Below, in pieces: positions 35,060 to 47,714 of a stretch of DNA of 64,000 nt. The notes below the pieces were generated by a model that did no database searches, was not told the DNA's origin, and saw nothing but the letters and a program-made list of their open reading frames with translations. The stretch is taken from contig NW_004450398.1 of assembly GCF_000321225.1 (NCBI RefSeq), positions 2,489,300 to 2,553,299 on the forward strand. The letters run 5' to 3'. A program made the position numbers and the translations under genes. Source of the stretch: Odobenus rosmarus divergens. Taxonomy: Eukaryota; Chordata; Mammalia; Carnivora; Odobenidae. The first letter of the stretch is position 1, and the number at the start of each line of letters is the position of its first letter.

Positions 35060-36200
35060 ATGCTCCTGGTATTGTGTCTGTATTTTGTAGCTTTTATTTT
35101 TGTCAAATGCACATGCGCTTTTTAATAATGCTTTTTAATTCTTCATCAGAGAAATGATGAAAGGCGATGTGGGAATATGATGGTAAGCCCTGCAAGAAAG
35201 CGGGGATGAATCCTGTAGAACTCTGAGAAGTGGACAGTCCAACATGAACTGGTTCACATTTCCTTAATATGAACATGAAGAGGAATATGAATTTCCTGGG
35301 ACAACCAGGCGCTTTTAGTTCTGTAGACTTGTTGGGGGCTTTATCCTGGCACACTGAAGGTAAATGTTGCCAGTACAGAGATGACCTCGAGAGGAGCCGG
35401 TCTCAGTGAGCTTTGCAGTAAATAACTCCCCTGATCAGACCATATGTTTGCACCGGGCTTAGGGCTTCAGGGTGTGGACAGACACAGTTTCTCATTTTGT
35501 TTCTGCCAAGGATAAAATAACTCAGTGATAGCCCAGAGAACCTGGCAGCCCCAAAGGTATTTGATTAAAGAATCCTTAATGTGCTTATTCTTATGGTCTT
35601 ATTTCATTGCCTCCTCAAGTTAATGACTGTGAATCCAACGGATTTAGGCAAGGGGCTTAGATTCAAGAGGGACAATAGATTTTGATGTTAATATTTTGGT
35701 TGTCTTAACCAAACTGATTAAGATGTTGGGTGATGGAATTAAAATTCAGGACTGTCTCTCTGGATTGAAATGAGGGACCCATACTACAGACTGCATTGCA
35801 GGGTTGAAGAAAAAAATGAAACTCTTGCAGGAAGGGGGAGATGTAGCTTTTAAACTTGAGAATGATTTTTGCAAGGGTCATGAACTGGTAGACTGCCTGC
35901 TGAATCTGCCTCAGAGATACATTAGTATTTTATTTCACTAATATAGTATTTAAAATGCTTGAATTTCAATGTCCTTGCTCCCTGTTATCTCACATCTAGC
36001 CAGATTCACCCATTTATGTTAATTGCATGGTCTCTGCAAGCATTTGAGATTGTGATCTCCAATCACAGGGATTTTGTTTGTTCGCTTGTTTTTTTTGGAC
36101 CAGATGCACAGCATTCTAAGTAGTGAGATGGCTCTTAAAAAAGTGAAGGCCACATTTCTAGAAATATAATGTCCAAATCAAGAGAGGCGATAGCTCCATT
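35060..36200. other. Intronic single-copy sequence
   Basis: No repeat recognised over 1.1 kb. Confidence 0.45.
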
Positions 36201-36204
36201 ATAC

Positions 36205-36585
36205 CTTTTCTGTTGTCAGGAGTGCTTTCAGCTGCAAATAACAGAATGTTTGATCAATGGTGGCTTAAACAATTAAGACACGTAGTTTTTTTGTTTAACA
36301 AGGACCCCCAGGTCTGATTTAGTGACTCAGTAACCCATCAAGGACTTGGGTCCTTTCCATTTTTCTATTTTGCCTCTCTCAGCTGTTGTTTCCTCTTGGT
36401 CACAAGATGGCTGCTTCTGTTCCAGCCATCACATCTTCACATGCCAGCATTCAAAATGGGAAGAAAAAGGCGGGGAAAAGAAGCTATCTTCTAGGCCCTC
36501 TCTTCTAACATTAGAGTTGATGTCCCCTTACATTTCATTGGCCAGAACTGGGTCACATGCCACCCCTTGAACATCACTGGTAGAG
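36205..36585 (-). mobile_element. Old interspersed repeat, family not assigned
   Basis: Contains gctttcagctgcaaataaca, tggtggcttaaacaattaag, cacaagatggctgcttctg, cattggccagaactgggtca. The same set of terms occurs partly at 60,050-60,200. Confidence 0.55.
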
Positions 36586-38330
36586 AGTAACAGTCAAGAT
36601 TCTTTTTCAAGAATGGATAATTGCCACCGATGCAAAAATTGCTGCTGTTAGCAGGGGTGTAGGAGCAATGGCTAAGTGGTACAACTGATGATGTCTCCAG
36701 CAAAACAAACACCATGATCTGTAGACGTGACTTTGTTTTGGGGGATAATATTTAAAGATGGATGTTGAAAAACTACAGTGTGTCCAGAGTCAGGGCCTTC
36801 AGGATTGCATAGGCTCTAAATGACATATGTTAAGAGTCTCGGAAGAAAATATTTAGAGAAGTTCAGCCTGGAGAAGTCTCAGAGAGGATATGAAAGATGG
36901 GCTGTTATGGGGTAGAAGGTTTAGGCTTATTTTTTGTTTTCATTGTTTTGGGGACAGAACTGAGGTCAGAGGATGAAATTATCAGGAGTAAAGTTTCAGC
37001 TTGTTGTGAGGACTAAGCTTTGGCAATTAGTTTCCTGACGGCAGGCTGTGATGTTTCATAGAATAATGAGTGTCTGTCAGATGTGGCTGAGCCCAAGAGT
37101 GACTGCCTGTGTGGCAAGTTGGACTCCTAGTGGCAAGACTGGATAGGGTCATCTCTGAGGTACTTTTTAACTCAGAGACTCTGTACCTCTCAAATCCTTG
37201 AATTTTTTTTTTTTTAAATCCCCGAGTCCTGGTACTTTAGGCCCTTGGATTTGGCTGAAAACCAACATCCTCACTTTCTGCAAGCGTGTGAGTAATTCAG
37301 TATAAATTTGCCCAGCTTGGGGGAGGAATTTATGATCCCGGCATCATCACCTCAAATCCCCAAAGGACTTTACATCATTCTGAAGCATGTACAGTATTTG
37401 AAAAGCAGAAAACCTATGTATATATCAACTCACACACATATATAAATATAAACATAAGTAGGTCAGCCGGCGTCATTTTTACTAGTGGGAATGTTTTTGG
37501 CTAAGAAGCACGACTACCAAAGATAATGTTTAGAATAATTGCCAAGGATCTCCAAATGGAGAGTTTTTGCTACTGCATCCAGTTAATCATGATTGCTTAC
37601 TGAAGTATATTCACGTTTTTGCACACGTTATTGTAAGAATACTTTCATATCCTAAAGAGAGAGCCAGAACCCTCTCTGAATTTCCAGTTGTCAATTTTTT
37701 CTTTCTTGTCTGTTGTACTCCTGCATTGTGAGCATTTCCTTATGGCAGTAATGGCTCTGGGTGGTTCTCATTGTTTACCTACTTCCTCTGTCTCTCCCTC
37801 ACATCTCCCAAGAAAAAAAACAAAATCCAGAATTGCTTTCCAAATGCTTTGTCTTTGCATTCCAGTTTTACAACGTTCCATGTGATGGAAATGGATCTAT
37901 TCTAATTATTTATTTATTAGAAGTAGGGTAAAAAAAATCCAAGTAATTATCATACAGGATTCAAGAGAAAGAATATTTGCTCAGTTCATGCATGGCAGCT
38001 CCTCAGATGTGTTCCTCTACGTGGAGGTGACCATGTTACCCATTCAAGGAGGAAAAATATGAAATGGGAGTGGCAGCTTGTTGCCATTTGTAATTTTTGC
38101 AGGAGTTGGTATGTTACAAGGATCTTTTCTTCTTAAGTCTCACTGAGGTGGAAGAGGTTATTCATGTCCCCCTGGTCCCCAACTGTGCTTGTTTTCCCAA
38201 AACAAAATAAAAACTCACTCTAGAACATAAGATGACTTCTTAAAATCACTGGCACCTCAAAGCAAGGCCTGCATACTCACCCAAGGAATATAAGATCATT
38301 TGGAGTGAGCTGGGGAGGGAGTCATGATCA
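36585..38330. other. Intronic single-copy sequence
   Basis: No repeat recognised over 1.7 kb. Includes AT-rich 37,390-37,460 and 37,895-37,920. Confidence 0.45.
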
Positions 38331-38458
38331 TTTTATACACTAATAAAAACTATGGACCCGCCCCCGAGGAGTGCACGTTCATAAGCACGCATTCAACATT
38401 AGGTGCAATTGTTAGGGGTTCACAGATCCTCTGAAGCCCATTCTGTCGACCTCCTTGG
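38330..38458. mobile_element. MER1/MER58-type hAT fragment
   Basis: Contains aaaaactatggacccgcccc, ggtgcaattgttaggggttc, acagatcctctgaagccca, in the order of this hAT group. Confidence 0.6.
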
Positions 38459-39475
38459 AATTTATTTATTGGCTTATTAATATGTTCATTCTTCAAACAT
38501 TTACTGAGCCTCTACCCTGTGCCAAAATGTTCTGCACCTGTATCTGTGATCACATTATCTGCTTTGATGTGCGTTTTACTGGAAGGTAAAGCCCAGAGTG
38601 ATGCATCTGGGATTGGGGTAGCTCCGGGGGGCTGTGGGAATATAGCAGAGGGGGCACCTCATCCAGAGAAGGGAGGGTGGGGGCTTGTCAGAGAAGGTGC
38701 CGTGAGGGTTGTGGTCTAGAGTCCAATTTGAGAGCTGTGGGCCAGAAGAGGCTAGCCTCCCACATCTCTGCCCCTGCAGGTCACATCCATCTGCGGCAGC
38801 AGAGGATGAGCTGCGAAGGGCAAGAGCCTGGCTCACGGAGGCCCAGGCGCCAACTCACAATCTAGGCCTGTCCCTCCTGTTACCGTGTTCCTCCAGGCTG
38901 CCAGGCTTGACTGTTGTTTTGATAGCTCCTGAATTTTCCTCTGGATAGCAATTCCCACAATCAAAACATTGAGCTTTTTGCCGATTTCTGTTTTGTTGTC
39001 ACAAATGGCTGGATGTCTCCTGCTCTATCTTGTCTCTTCCAAATTGGGAAACTCTAGCCAGAAAGAGTGAGTGGCATTTGAAATCCATATTGTCTTGCAT
39101 GTCTGTAGTCCTAGGGCTGAAAAACAACATATTTTCTAGACGAATTGTTTTAAAGCTATTTGTCGGGCCGAGGAAATGTAATATTGGTTGAGTTGGGTGA
39201 ATGGAGCCAGAACACGGGGAGAGGGTGCTCAGCTCTAGAAACTGACAGGCTTGCGGGACTCTGGTGCCAGGTGCCTGCAAGGCTTCCACCCACGGGATTT
39301 TGAAAGAGGCAGAACCCCCGCCCCGCTATGGGTGAAGGCCTGAGCTTCACGGTCCAATTGCACTTGAGGCAATTGCTGTTGGTCTTGCCCTGGTTAATTG
39401 ATACTGTTTTTTGGTACTATTGTTGTTTCCTTATTTTTTCGTTCCTTTGTAAAGCTCTTTGCCAGCATTCGAAGA
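38458..39475. other. Intronic single-copy sequence
   Basis: A short L2/MIR-like piece may start it (38,485-38,580, aacatttactgagcctctac). The rest is not recognised. Confidence 0.4.
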
Positions 39476-39479
39476 AACA

Positions 39480-39710
39480 CTTTTACCACGAAGAATTTCA
39501 AACACACCCAAAAGGAGGGACAGTTGTGTGAGCCCTCCCGGCCCGTCCCCTGGCTTCAGCGGCTACCAAAGCATGACCAGCATGACGGCTCTTGTTTTAA
39601 TTCCAGCCCCACCGCTGGGTCAGACCTCATGCATTTCACCTACAAATATGTCAGTATACATCTCCAGAGGCTAAGGATTTCACACACTGTTGAAAAAGAA
39701 CAGCCTCGGC
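39480..39710 (+). mobile_element. Old LINE 3'-UTR-type repeat
   Basis: Contains tttcaaacacacccaaaagg, tacaaatatgtcagtataca, tctccagaggctaaggattt. Related to 57,935-58,370. Confidence 0.5.
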
Positions 39711-39729
39711 TAACATAAAAGTAATCTTA

Positions 39730-40400
39730 ACAGATGGACAATTTAGAGGACTTGAGAGATCGAAAGACATAGAAAGAAAATAAAAATCACCTCTGATGTC
39801 ACCAACCGCAGACAGCTACTGTCGCCATTTTGGTATATTTCCTTCTAGTCTTTTCTGTACCTGCTGTACAAACACATATACTTATCGATTATATAATTTC
39901 ATGTATAGCTTCTAATTTACTTCCCATTCTCTCATGAGCATTACAGATTATTTGTAAGCATTTTTACCTGCTACCTTTTCCATTCTGTGGACCCATCATG
40001 ATTTCCTCCATAATTTAGATTTCTTCACATTTGTTTTTGTTAAAAACAACACCTCAGTGAACATCTTCATAATGAAATGTCTGAGTTGTAGATTATTGGG
40101 TTTTTTAAAAAAAGATTTTATTTATATGAGAGAGATAGTGAGCGAGTGGGGGGAGGAGCAGAGGGAGAGGGATGAGCAAAGTCCCCACCAAGTGCAGAGC
40201 CCTATGGGGGGCTTGATCCCAGGACCCCAAGATCTTGACCTGAGTCGAAGTCAGACGTTTAACCGACTGAGCCACCCAGGCGCCCAAAGTGATTGTGCTG
40301 AAATTACTGGGTCACTGTGCACGAAGAATTTTAAGTTTCATGATGCATTCTGCTAATTGGTTTCCAGAAGGATTGGACTCCCGGACACTTTCAGTAGCTA
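39730..40400. mobile_element. Old LINE-like sequence interrupted by a CAN-SINE
   Basis: Contains ggtatatttccttctagtct, acacatatacttatcgatta, gatttcttcacatttgtttt, gtagattattggg. Resembles an old LINE 3' region; family uncertain. Confidence 0.45.
40101..40285 (-). mobile_element. CAN-SINE
   Basis: Minus-strand element with gattttatttatatgagag tail side and gagccacccaggcgccc head. No clear target-site duplication found. Confidence 0.93.
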
Positions 40401-41150
40401 TGTTTAAGTACCTCCCTCACCTAACTCTGGCCCACACTTGAAACAAAAGTTGTCCTGATTGGTTCCGTGGAAATGTTACCTCATTGTCTTAATTTGCATC
40501 TCTTTTATGGCACCTGCTGCGGAATATATTTTAATTTAGTCAGACTTTTATATCCCTAGGTGTTGCGCATCTTCACCTCTTTGATATTTCTCATTGTGTA
40601 ACGGAAAACCTCAGAAAATGATGAATTCCAATATAAAGTACAGTGAAATAATTTGAATTTTTAAAAAATAATAAATATTTTGAAGCCTGGCAGGGAGTTC
40701 TGTGATTATTCATTCTTAGTCACCAGGCATTGCTCAGCCATTGTGTCTGTATCAATGTTGCTTCAAGAATTGCTTTACAATGTAAGATTTCCCAGCAGAA
40801 AATCATTTTGTGGGATTTGACTATTATGAGATGCCAGGAGGTGCGATTGAGAACCTCGACCTAGTGGGCCTGGGACGTGCTCGTGTCCTGGGCTTCGTGG
40901 TGAGCTGTAGGGCTGTGGAGGTTGTTCCTTTCTCTAGAAGAGCAAAGGCAGGGTGACGGTGTGACAGGAACTTCCCTGTGATCTGAAAGGGGTAGCGTGT
41001 GGGCGGCATGGAATAGCTGTTCTTTCCCATGGGGGGAGGGGTGAGGGCAGTGGAATGAATTTTAAATGAAAGTAGAAGCGATTTAGGACTGATAGGAACA
41101 GGTGTGGGGGGGAAATCTTCAAAATATTTAACTGCTAGTACAGAATAATC
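40400..41150. other. Intronic single-copy sequence
   Basis: No repeat recognised. Confidence 0.4.
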
Positions 41151-41154
41151 ATTT

Positions 41155-41540
41155 GGGTGGACTGAATGTTTGTGTCCCCCACCCCACAATCATATGTCGA
41201 GATCCTAACCCCAACGACATGGTGGCAGGAGGTGGGCCTTGGGAGGTGATGAGGTCATGAGGGTGGAGCCCTCATGAGTGGGATTAGTGCCCTGATAAAA
41301 GAGACCCCCACAGAGCTCCCTCACCCCTTCCACCTTGTGAGGACACGGTGTGAAGGTGGCCATCTATGAACCAGGAAGTGAACTGTCAACTGTCATCAGT
41401 CACTGAATCTGCCCGTGCCTTGATCTTGGACTTTTAGCCTCCAGAACCGTGAGACATAAATGTCTGTTGTTAATAATCACCCCCCGACACACACATACCC
41501 CCTGTGGCATTCTGTTATAACTGAGACAATCACGACCCAA
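41155..41540 (+). mobile_element. MLT1A-type MaLR LTR
   Basis: Clear order: atgtttgtgtcccccaccc, ggaggtgatgaggtcatgag, gagccctcatgagtgggatt, ccttccaccttgtgaggaca, ttgatcttggacttttagcc, gtggcattctgttataactg. Non-coding. Confidence 0.92.
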
Positions 41541-42500
41541 GAGAGCAAACACCCCTGGAGCCCCCACTGGGTCTGGTGTCGGTCCTGTAGCACTGCTTAT
41601 CAGAAGGGGGTGGGTTCCTGAGGGAGGGGCTGAGTGGCAGAGGGACTTGAAGACTCTGGAGGCTGTGGCCATTCACTATCAAAACCAGAGCATTTCAGCA
41701 TATCAAGCAGAATGGTTGTCCCCGCATATATCAGCTGGACACCAGACTAGAATATGACTGATATCTCTAATATCTTCTATGCCAAAGCGTGTGCAGTGGG
41801 TTTCTCCTGGAACTGTCCAGAACAGGACAGAGGGACAGAGGATGGCTGTTTCCTCTACCATAAGTCACCTGTGCCATAGGTCACCTGAAATGGGGAGGTG
41901 GGGCTGAAAACATGTTGAAGCTCCCTTCCCTAAAATACGGAACAGAAGTGTGCCTTGTCTGCTTCCACCTCTGAGCCCAGTGCTCCTCCCTTCTCTCCTG
42001 TGAGGTCATTGTCCACCCATTCCCTACAAGCACGCCTTCCTCCCCTGAAAAGAGACGGGCATGGAGCTGAAGCCAGCTTCTGTCCCCAGCCCCTTACCCA
42101 GGGCAACACCTTCCCAAGAAACTCCCATTTTCACTGGGGTTGCATGAAAGGATATGTTTCAGTCTTTGGTTTTGCAGTGTGATGTGGCCATTTGTAGAAG
42201 TAAAAAACAAAAACAAAAACAAATAATAATAATCTTATAACTCAGTGGAAATACTCGGCAACCTAATGAGCTTTTTAAAGATCAATTTTCCTAACAGCAC
42301 CATGGATGCACCTTAGTTGGGATCATGTAGTTGATTTGCTGTTAAGTGTCTGTGGCTTCCCTTTCTCCTTCAGAATGGGAAATTCTCCATTCCCCATGCA
42401 TAGAGGTTTTCAAATTCTAATGGTTCCTAGGGGAAAGGGCCACATCTCAGGTTTCATCTGAGGGTGGGAGGAGACTGGGTTTGGAATTTATTGTTTGTGA
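41540..42500. other. Intronic single-copy sequence
   Basis: A short (aaaac)n run lies at 42,208-42,226. No other repeat is recognised. Confidence 0.4.
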
Positions 42501-42504
42501 GATT

Positions 42505-43070
42505 ATGTGCTGAATTGTGTCTCCCTAAAAGTCATATATTGAATTCCTAACACCCAGTATCTCAGAATGTGACAGTACTTGGAATTGGGGTCTTTAAAGA
42601 GTTAATTAAAGTGAAATGAGGTTATAATTTAGGTTAAAAGGGCCCTAATACAATGACTGGCTTGGGGCACCTGGATGGCTCAGTTGGCTCAGTCCTGACT
42701 CTTGGTTTCAGCTCAGGTCATGATCTCAGGGTTGTGAGATGGAGCCCCACACTGGGCTCTGCACTGGGCATGGAGCCTGCTTAAGATTCTCTTTCTACCC
42801 CCCCAACTCGTGCACACATGATCTCTTTCTCTTCAAAAAAAATGTATGACTGGTGTCCTTATATAAAGAGATTAGGACACTGACATGCGCAGAGATAAGA
42901 TCGTGTGGGGACACAGGGAGAATACAGCCATCTATACACTGAGGAGAAGGGCCTCAGGAGAAACCAGCCTGCCGACAGCTTGATCTTGGACTTCTAGCCT
43001 CCTGAACTATTGTATGAGCTGTCTGGTGGGTGGCACTCTGTTTTGGCAGCCCCAGCGGACCATTCCAGAG
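42505..43070 (+). mobile_element. MLT1B/C-type MaLR LTR interrupted by a CAN-SINE
   Basis: Left part to about 42,663 (attgtgtctccctaaaag, aatacaatgactgg) and right part from 42,843 (gactggtgtccttatataaa, ttgatcttggacttctagcc, cagccccagcggacc). Confidence 0.88.
42665..42842 (+). mobile_element. CAN-SINE inside the MLT1 LTR
   Basis: Starts gggcacctggatggctcag. Flanked by atgactggctt / atgactggtgt, the duplicated LTR target. Diverged older copy. Confidence 0.92.
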
Positions 43071-43324
43071 AGGTTGGGGGGTACGTGAACCTCGGTTCTA
43101 AGGCTCCTTGGTGCTCTTTTTCTACTGAACTGGGAGGGGGTTAAGGTGGCCTAGCTCAGAATCCAGACCCACATCTACTCTAAAACCGACTTCACTCTTC
43201 TCACGACAGTGTCTCCGTTCTAGCAGAGGGGCTTCTGCATGAGGAACTGAGTCCTTGCTTTGGAATTGTTCTTGGAACATGTCTACGACATCCAGGTTCA
43301 GTGCTTTCTAGCAACTTTTACTCT

Positions 43325-43785
43325 AGGAGCTGTGATAGAATAATGGCCCTCCAAAGATGTCCCAATCCCTCGACCCGTGAATACATTACCTTATAAGGCA
43401 GAAGGGAATTTGCAAATAGGAGGAAGGTAAGGATCTTCAAATGAGATTCTCTTGGATTATCAGGTGGGTCCAGTATAATCACAAGGATCCCTAGAAGAGC
43501 CAGAGGAGAGGTGATGACAGAGGGTGGAGTGATTGAATATGGAGGCGGTGGCCTCAAGCCAAGGAGAACAGGTGGCCCCAGCATCTGGGAAAGGCCAGGA
43601 AATAGATCCTGCCCTGGAGCCTCCAGAGATAACACAGCCCTGTTGACACGTAGATTTTAGTCCAGTGAGGCCATTCCAGACTTTGGACCTTTGGAGCTCT
43701 AAGAGGACAAATGTGGGTAGCTTTAAGCCACTAAGTTTGTGACGATTTGTTGGAAACCAGTACAGGGGAGAGTCTGGTAAACATG
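43325..43785 (+). mobile_element. MLT1/MST-type MaLR LTR
   Basis: Contains aataatggccctccaaagat, gattatcaggtgggtccag, gcctcaagccaaggagaac, gcctccagagataacacag, taagccactaagtttgtgac. Confidence 0.85.
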
Positions 43786-44044
43786 TGCTGGAGGCCAGGC
43801 TGTGCCCCACGTGGCCTTCTCTCTACACTTGACCTTGGAAATTCATGCAGATTCTGCATACCATCTCATAACCTAACTATGTTGGTATTAAGGCCAAAAT
43901 AATTTGAAAATGACTTACCAGAGAGATGTCTCAATTTATCCCTTCACCAAGTAGTCAAGCAAAAGTAATACCTTAGTGTGCTATACTATATTCATTCCCT
44001 GCACATGTGCTCTGCTGGGCTGTACATGCCTCTATTTGAGAATC

Positions 44045-44273
44045 CTGGAAGAGCGTGTGCCTTGAATTCAGACTACTCAAAACCTGGCTCCTGAACTTAC
44101 TAGCTCTGTATCCTTGGCCAAGTCACTTAACCATCCTGAGCCTCAACTTCTTTATCCATAAAAATGGGTTCATAGTAACATCTGTCTTGCAAGGGTGTTG
44201 TGAAGACTAATGATTATCCATAAAAAGTAAACAGCACATTGCTTGGCACGTAAGTAGAAGATGCCATGCAGTG
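44045..44273 (+). repeat. MIR SINE, near full length
   Basis: Contains cttactagctctgtatcct, ggccaagtcacttaaccatc, ctgagcctcaacttctttat, gggtgttgtgaagactaatg, tgcttggcacgtaag. Confidence 0.93.
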
Positions 44274-44274
44274 A

Positions 44275-44428
44275 GCACCTGCTCTAATACAAATCTATTT
44301 TACATATTAACACTTTTCATCCCTGCAACAACATCATGAGGTGGGTTTCAGTATTAGATCATATGTGTGAATTCACAGAGGCAGTGGGTGGGGGGGCCCG
44401 GATTGGAGCCCAGCTTGTTTGGCATTCT
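44275..44428 (-). repeat. MIR SINE, partial
   Basis: Contains gtgagcacctgctctaatac, cctgcaacaacatcatgagg, ttcacagaggcagtggg. It directly abuts the + strand MIR on its left. Confidence 0.7.
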
Positions 44429-44430
44429 GG

Positions 44431-44658
44431 CAGGGTTTCTCAGACTTGAACTACTGACGTGTTGTCTGGCTAATCTTTTGTTGTGGAAGGTGATCAGTAC
44501 ATTGCACGATGTTTAGCAGCATCCCTGGCCTCCACCTCCTGGATTCCAGTAGCATCCCCCTGCCAACCTCCACCCCCAGTTGTGACAACCCAAAATGTCT
44601 CCAGATACTGCTAAATGTTGCCTGGGGGTTACACTCATCCCTGGTGGAGAAGCATGGT
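44431..44658 (-). mobile_element. MER5A hAT-Charlie element
   Basis: Terminal words cagggtttctcag and gtggagaagcatgg frame the body gtttagcagcatccctggcc, cccagttgtgacaacccaaa, atgtctccagatactgc. Confidence 0.9.
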
Positions 44659-44659
44659 T

Positions 44660-45790
44660 TCCAGGTCTGAGGTCTGATCCCTGTGTGATAGGTACATACA
44701 GCAGGTGCTCAATAAGTAGAGTCATCATTACACTTGGGGTCCCACGTTTCATAAAACCTGCAATGCTCTGAATGGACAAGAGTCAGTTCATGTTCCTATC
44801 TCTTTATATAGCCCGTGTCCTGGGGAATCTACTCCCCTCTTTGGGGGCTGGTGTCAAGACCAAGAGAGACGTTTTGTGCAAGGGTGTTACCACTTCTCGC
44901 TGGCTTCTCTGGCAGCTGAGAAACGCTGAGGCAGAGTGAGTAAGGGCACCGAGCAGATTGCAAAAGGTGCAGATGCTTTTGCACATAGACGTTTAATATT
45001 CTTTTGAGGGGGATGATTCATATAGCTCACACAGGGCCTTACGGAGAGCTGTTTGAACAGTTCATGTGCCCCCGCCAAATTCTTCATGAACAATTTCCCT
45101 ATCACTCTTGGACCTGGATGGGGGGGAAAAAAGAGTCAAGAAATTCAGGATACCTGGGGAAGAGAAAAGAGAAAAAACAAATTAATAATGAGCTTTCTGT
45201 AAATTTGGGCATCTCTCCAAAACACACTGAGATCAAATTTTATTTCTTAAACGAATCTGTTAACTTTTATGGGTGATTAGGGTTAGTGCTATTGGTTGGA
45301 AGAATTCATTAAAGCAGCCAAGATCTCTGGCTTGACTGCACATTGTTCCCTGACCATACATCTACCTCCAAGCAGTTGTAGTGAAGAATACAAATCCTCA
45401 GCCACACAGTGACAACATGAAATATCTAGACAGATCTCTGATCCCGCCTGTTATCAGGAATCCTGTTTAGAACGTACGTTCTAACGAGGGCCCTTCAGGC
45501 AGCCTTCTCTTGTTCCCAAAGCCGCATCTGGTATCCTGGCTGGGGCCGAACTTGGAAGCTGGACCTAGGTTTGCCCAAGTCCACGTCCCATCCACCATTC
45601 ACCTGCTGTAGGTCCACTCCCCCCGTGGTGTGTGCTCCCACTTACTTGGTTTGGGGGGACTGTACTCACTTATATGCATGACCCCATCTATGATTCCTGT
45701 TCCCAGGACCCAGTACGGTGGTTTGGGGCAGGGTAGGTGCTCAGTAGATGTTTAAGTAAAATAGTGGGTAAGTAGGAAGGCCTAGGGCCA
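44660..45790. other. Intronic single-copy sequence
   Basis: No repeat recognised apart from short L2-like tips near 44,690-44,720 and 45,705-45,755 (gggtaggtgctcagtagatg). Confidence 0.4.
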
Positions 45791-45794
45791 GGAC

Positions 45795-46166
45795 TGTTTT
45801 CATTTCCCATGACTGCTGTAACAAGTTGCCACAAACTCGGTGTCTGAAAACAACACATTGTCATCCTCTTACAGCTCTGGAGGGCAGAGATCTGAATTCA
45901 GGTTCTCTGCACTGAAATCAGGGTGTGGGCGAGGCCTGCGCTGCCTCTGGAGGCTCTATGGGATAATCTGCTTCCCGGCCTTCCCCAGCTTCTAGAGCTT
46001 CGCTCCTTGGCTTGTGGCCCCCTCCTCCATCTTCAAAGCCAACAGTGTGACATCTTGTCTCCCTTGTCATGTCTCCCGTAAGGACCCTTGTGATTACATT
46101 TAAGGCTCACCCAAATACCCACAATCCCACATCCTACAATCCTTAATTTATTTTATTTTTATAAAC

Positions 46167-46209
<43 letters not shown>

Positions 46210-46440
46210 TGTAAGCTCCATGCCTAATGTGGGACTTGAACTCAAGATTCTGAGATCGCATGTTCTGCCAGCTGAGCCAGCCAGGTGCACCCCAAGATTC
46301 CTAATTTAATCACACCTGCAAAATCTCTGTTGGCATTTAAAATAACACTTGCAAATTCCAGGGATTAGGGCCTGGGTATCTTGGGGACCATGGGTTAGGT
46401 GACCACAGGGGCCATTTTAAGTGACTCAGCATAGGGGCAC
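45795..46440 (-). mobile_element. MLT1-type MaLR LTR, minus strand, interrupted by a CAN-SINE
   Basis: Contains gactgctgtaacaagttgcc, ctggagggcagagatctgaa, cctcctccatcttcaaagcc, ccttgtgattacatttaagg; it continues after the SINE with ttccagggattagggcctg. Confidence 0.88.
46150..46293 (-). mobile_element. Old CAN-SINE with expanded (TTTA)n tail
   Basis: Head ctgagccagccaggtgcac and B-box-like ggacttgaactcaagattc are visible. The tail holds about ten uninterrupted TTTA units (46,168-46,210). Confidence 0.85.
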
Positions 46441-47265
46441 GGCAATTTGGTGCTGGCGAGTGTCCTTCACATCACCATGTTGGTAGAGTGAGCTTGGGTG
46501 GGCGGGCTGGGCAAACTCTGGGGCTCAGTTTCCTCATTTGTAGGTGAGGAGGTTGGGCTGGGTGCTCTTCCAGGTGGGCGAGCTGTGTGGTGAGGACAGC
46601 AGGTCATACTAGGAAATTTGGGGGCTTTGAGTTAAGCAGACCCGGGACGGCATCTGAGCTTCAACATTTTACCTTGTCAAAAAGGAATTTTATATATGTG
46701 AAATCATACATTGATAATGTATCTTTTTCCTCTCTTTCTCCTCTCTGGGCCTCACCTTTCCTCATCTTTAAAATGGGATTGGGATTGGCTTACATGCTCC
46801 TCCTTGATAATGGGGGTCTGCTGCTTCTTGGAGGTCAGGAATCACTCCAACTTGGCTGATGATAATTGGCCTTCGGCCTGCTTGGTAGGACTGTGCCCCT
46901 GGACAGGTGAGACAGGGCCTCTCTCAAAGCATCTCTGACAACTACTCTTGTCCAGATGTGGTCTTCCTTAGTGGGAGCTGTGTAGATGCACAATCTGCAC
47001 TAGTCCTAACCTCTTGCCCTGGGTTATGTCCCATTCCTCCAGCTGTTTGCTGGGCCCCTCCCCTTGACATAAAGTAGAACATGCTGTGCAGTTATCCCTG
47101 AGCCACAAGTCACGCATGAGTTGCTGAACCATGCGCATCTGAAACTGAACCTGCCCAGACCCTGTCCCCTCCTGACTCATCCTCATACTAGGTTCCCTGT
47201 CTGTGTCATTGATGTTCCTGCTGTTCAAGTCATCTGCTCTCAGAAGGAGAAGGAAGGGTGGATAT
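46440..47265. other. Intronic sequence with MIR-like patches
   Basis: MIR/MIR3-like words occur at 46,515-46,560 (ggctcagtttcctcatttgt) and 46,745-46,785 (ctcatctttaaaatggg). The remainder is not recognised. Confidence 0.45.
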
Positions 47266-47269
47266 ATAT

Positions 47270-47450
47270 TGAGCTCCTAGATGTATAGGCACCATGTTGC
47301 TGGCCAGTATGGGGGAACACCACCTTCATTGTCTGGAAGGAAGCCCAGTGAATAGTAATAACTTGCTCTTGGTCATGCTGCTAGTAGGTAACAGAGCCGG
47401 GATTTGAACTCAGGTCTCCTGACTCCACAGCCTGTTGTTTTTTCCCACAA
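47270..47450 (-). repeat. MIR SINE
   Basis: Contains cttgctcttggtcatgctgc, tagtaggtaacagagccggg, atttgaactcaggtctcctg. Confidence 0.88.
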
Positions 47451-47455
47451 GAGCT

Positions 47456-47682
47456 GCTGCTGCTGCTTCTTCTTCTTCTTCTTTTTTAAGATTTATTTAT
47501 TTTTTAGAGAGAGAGAGTGTGTACAGGGAGGGGCAGAGGGAGAGGGAGAGAGAGAATCCCAAGCAGACTCCATGCTGAGCATGCAGCCCAATGCGGGGCT
47601 CAAGCCCACGACCCTGAGATCATGACCTGAGCCGAAATCAAGAGTCGGACACTTAACTGACTGAGCCGCCCAGGTGCCCTCT
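47456..47682 (-). mobile_element. CAN-SINE with a (CTT)n tail
   Basis: Target-site duplication cacaagagct at 47,446-47,455 and 47,683-47,692. The poly-T side has become gctgctgcttcttcttcttc. Confidence 0.95.
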
Positions 47683-47714
47683 CACAAGAGCTTCTTAAGC
47701 TTCAGTCCTTGTCA

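Noticed and set aside
46168..46210. Regular short repeats that could look like an array
   Set aside because: Simple (TTTA)n tail of a SINE; no spacers, so neither CRISPR nor satellite. The same holds for 60,941-60,986.
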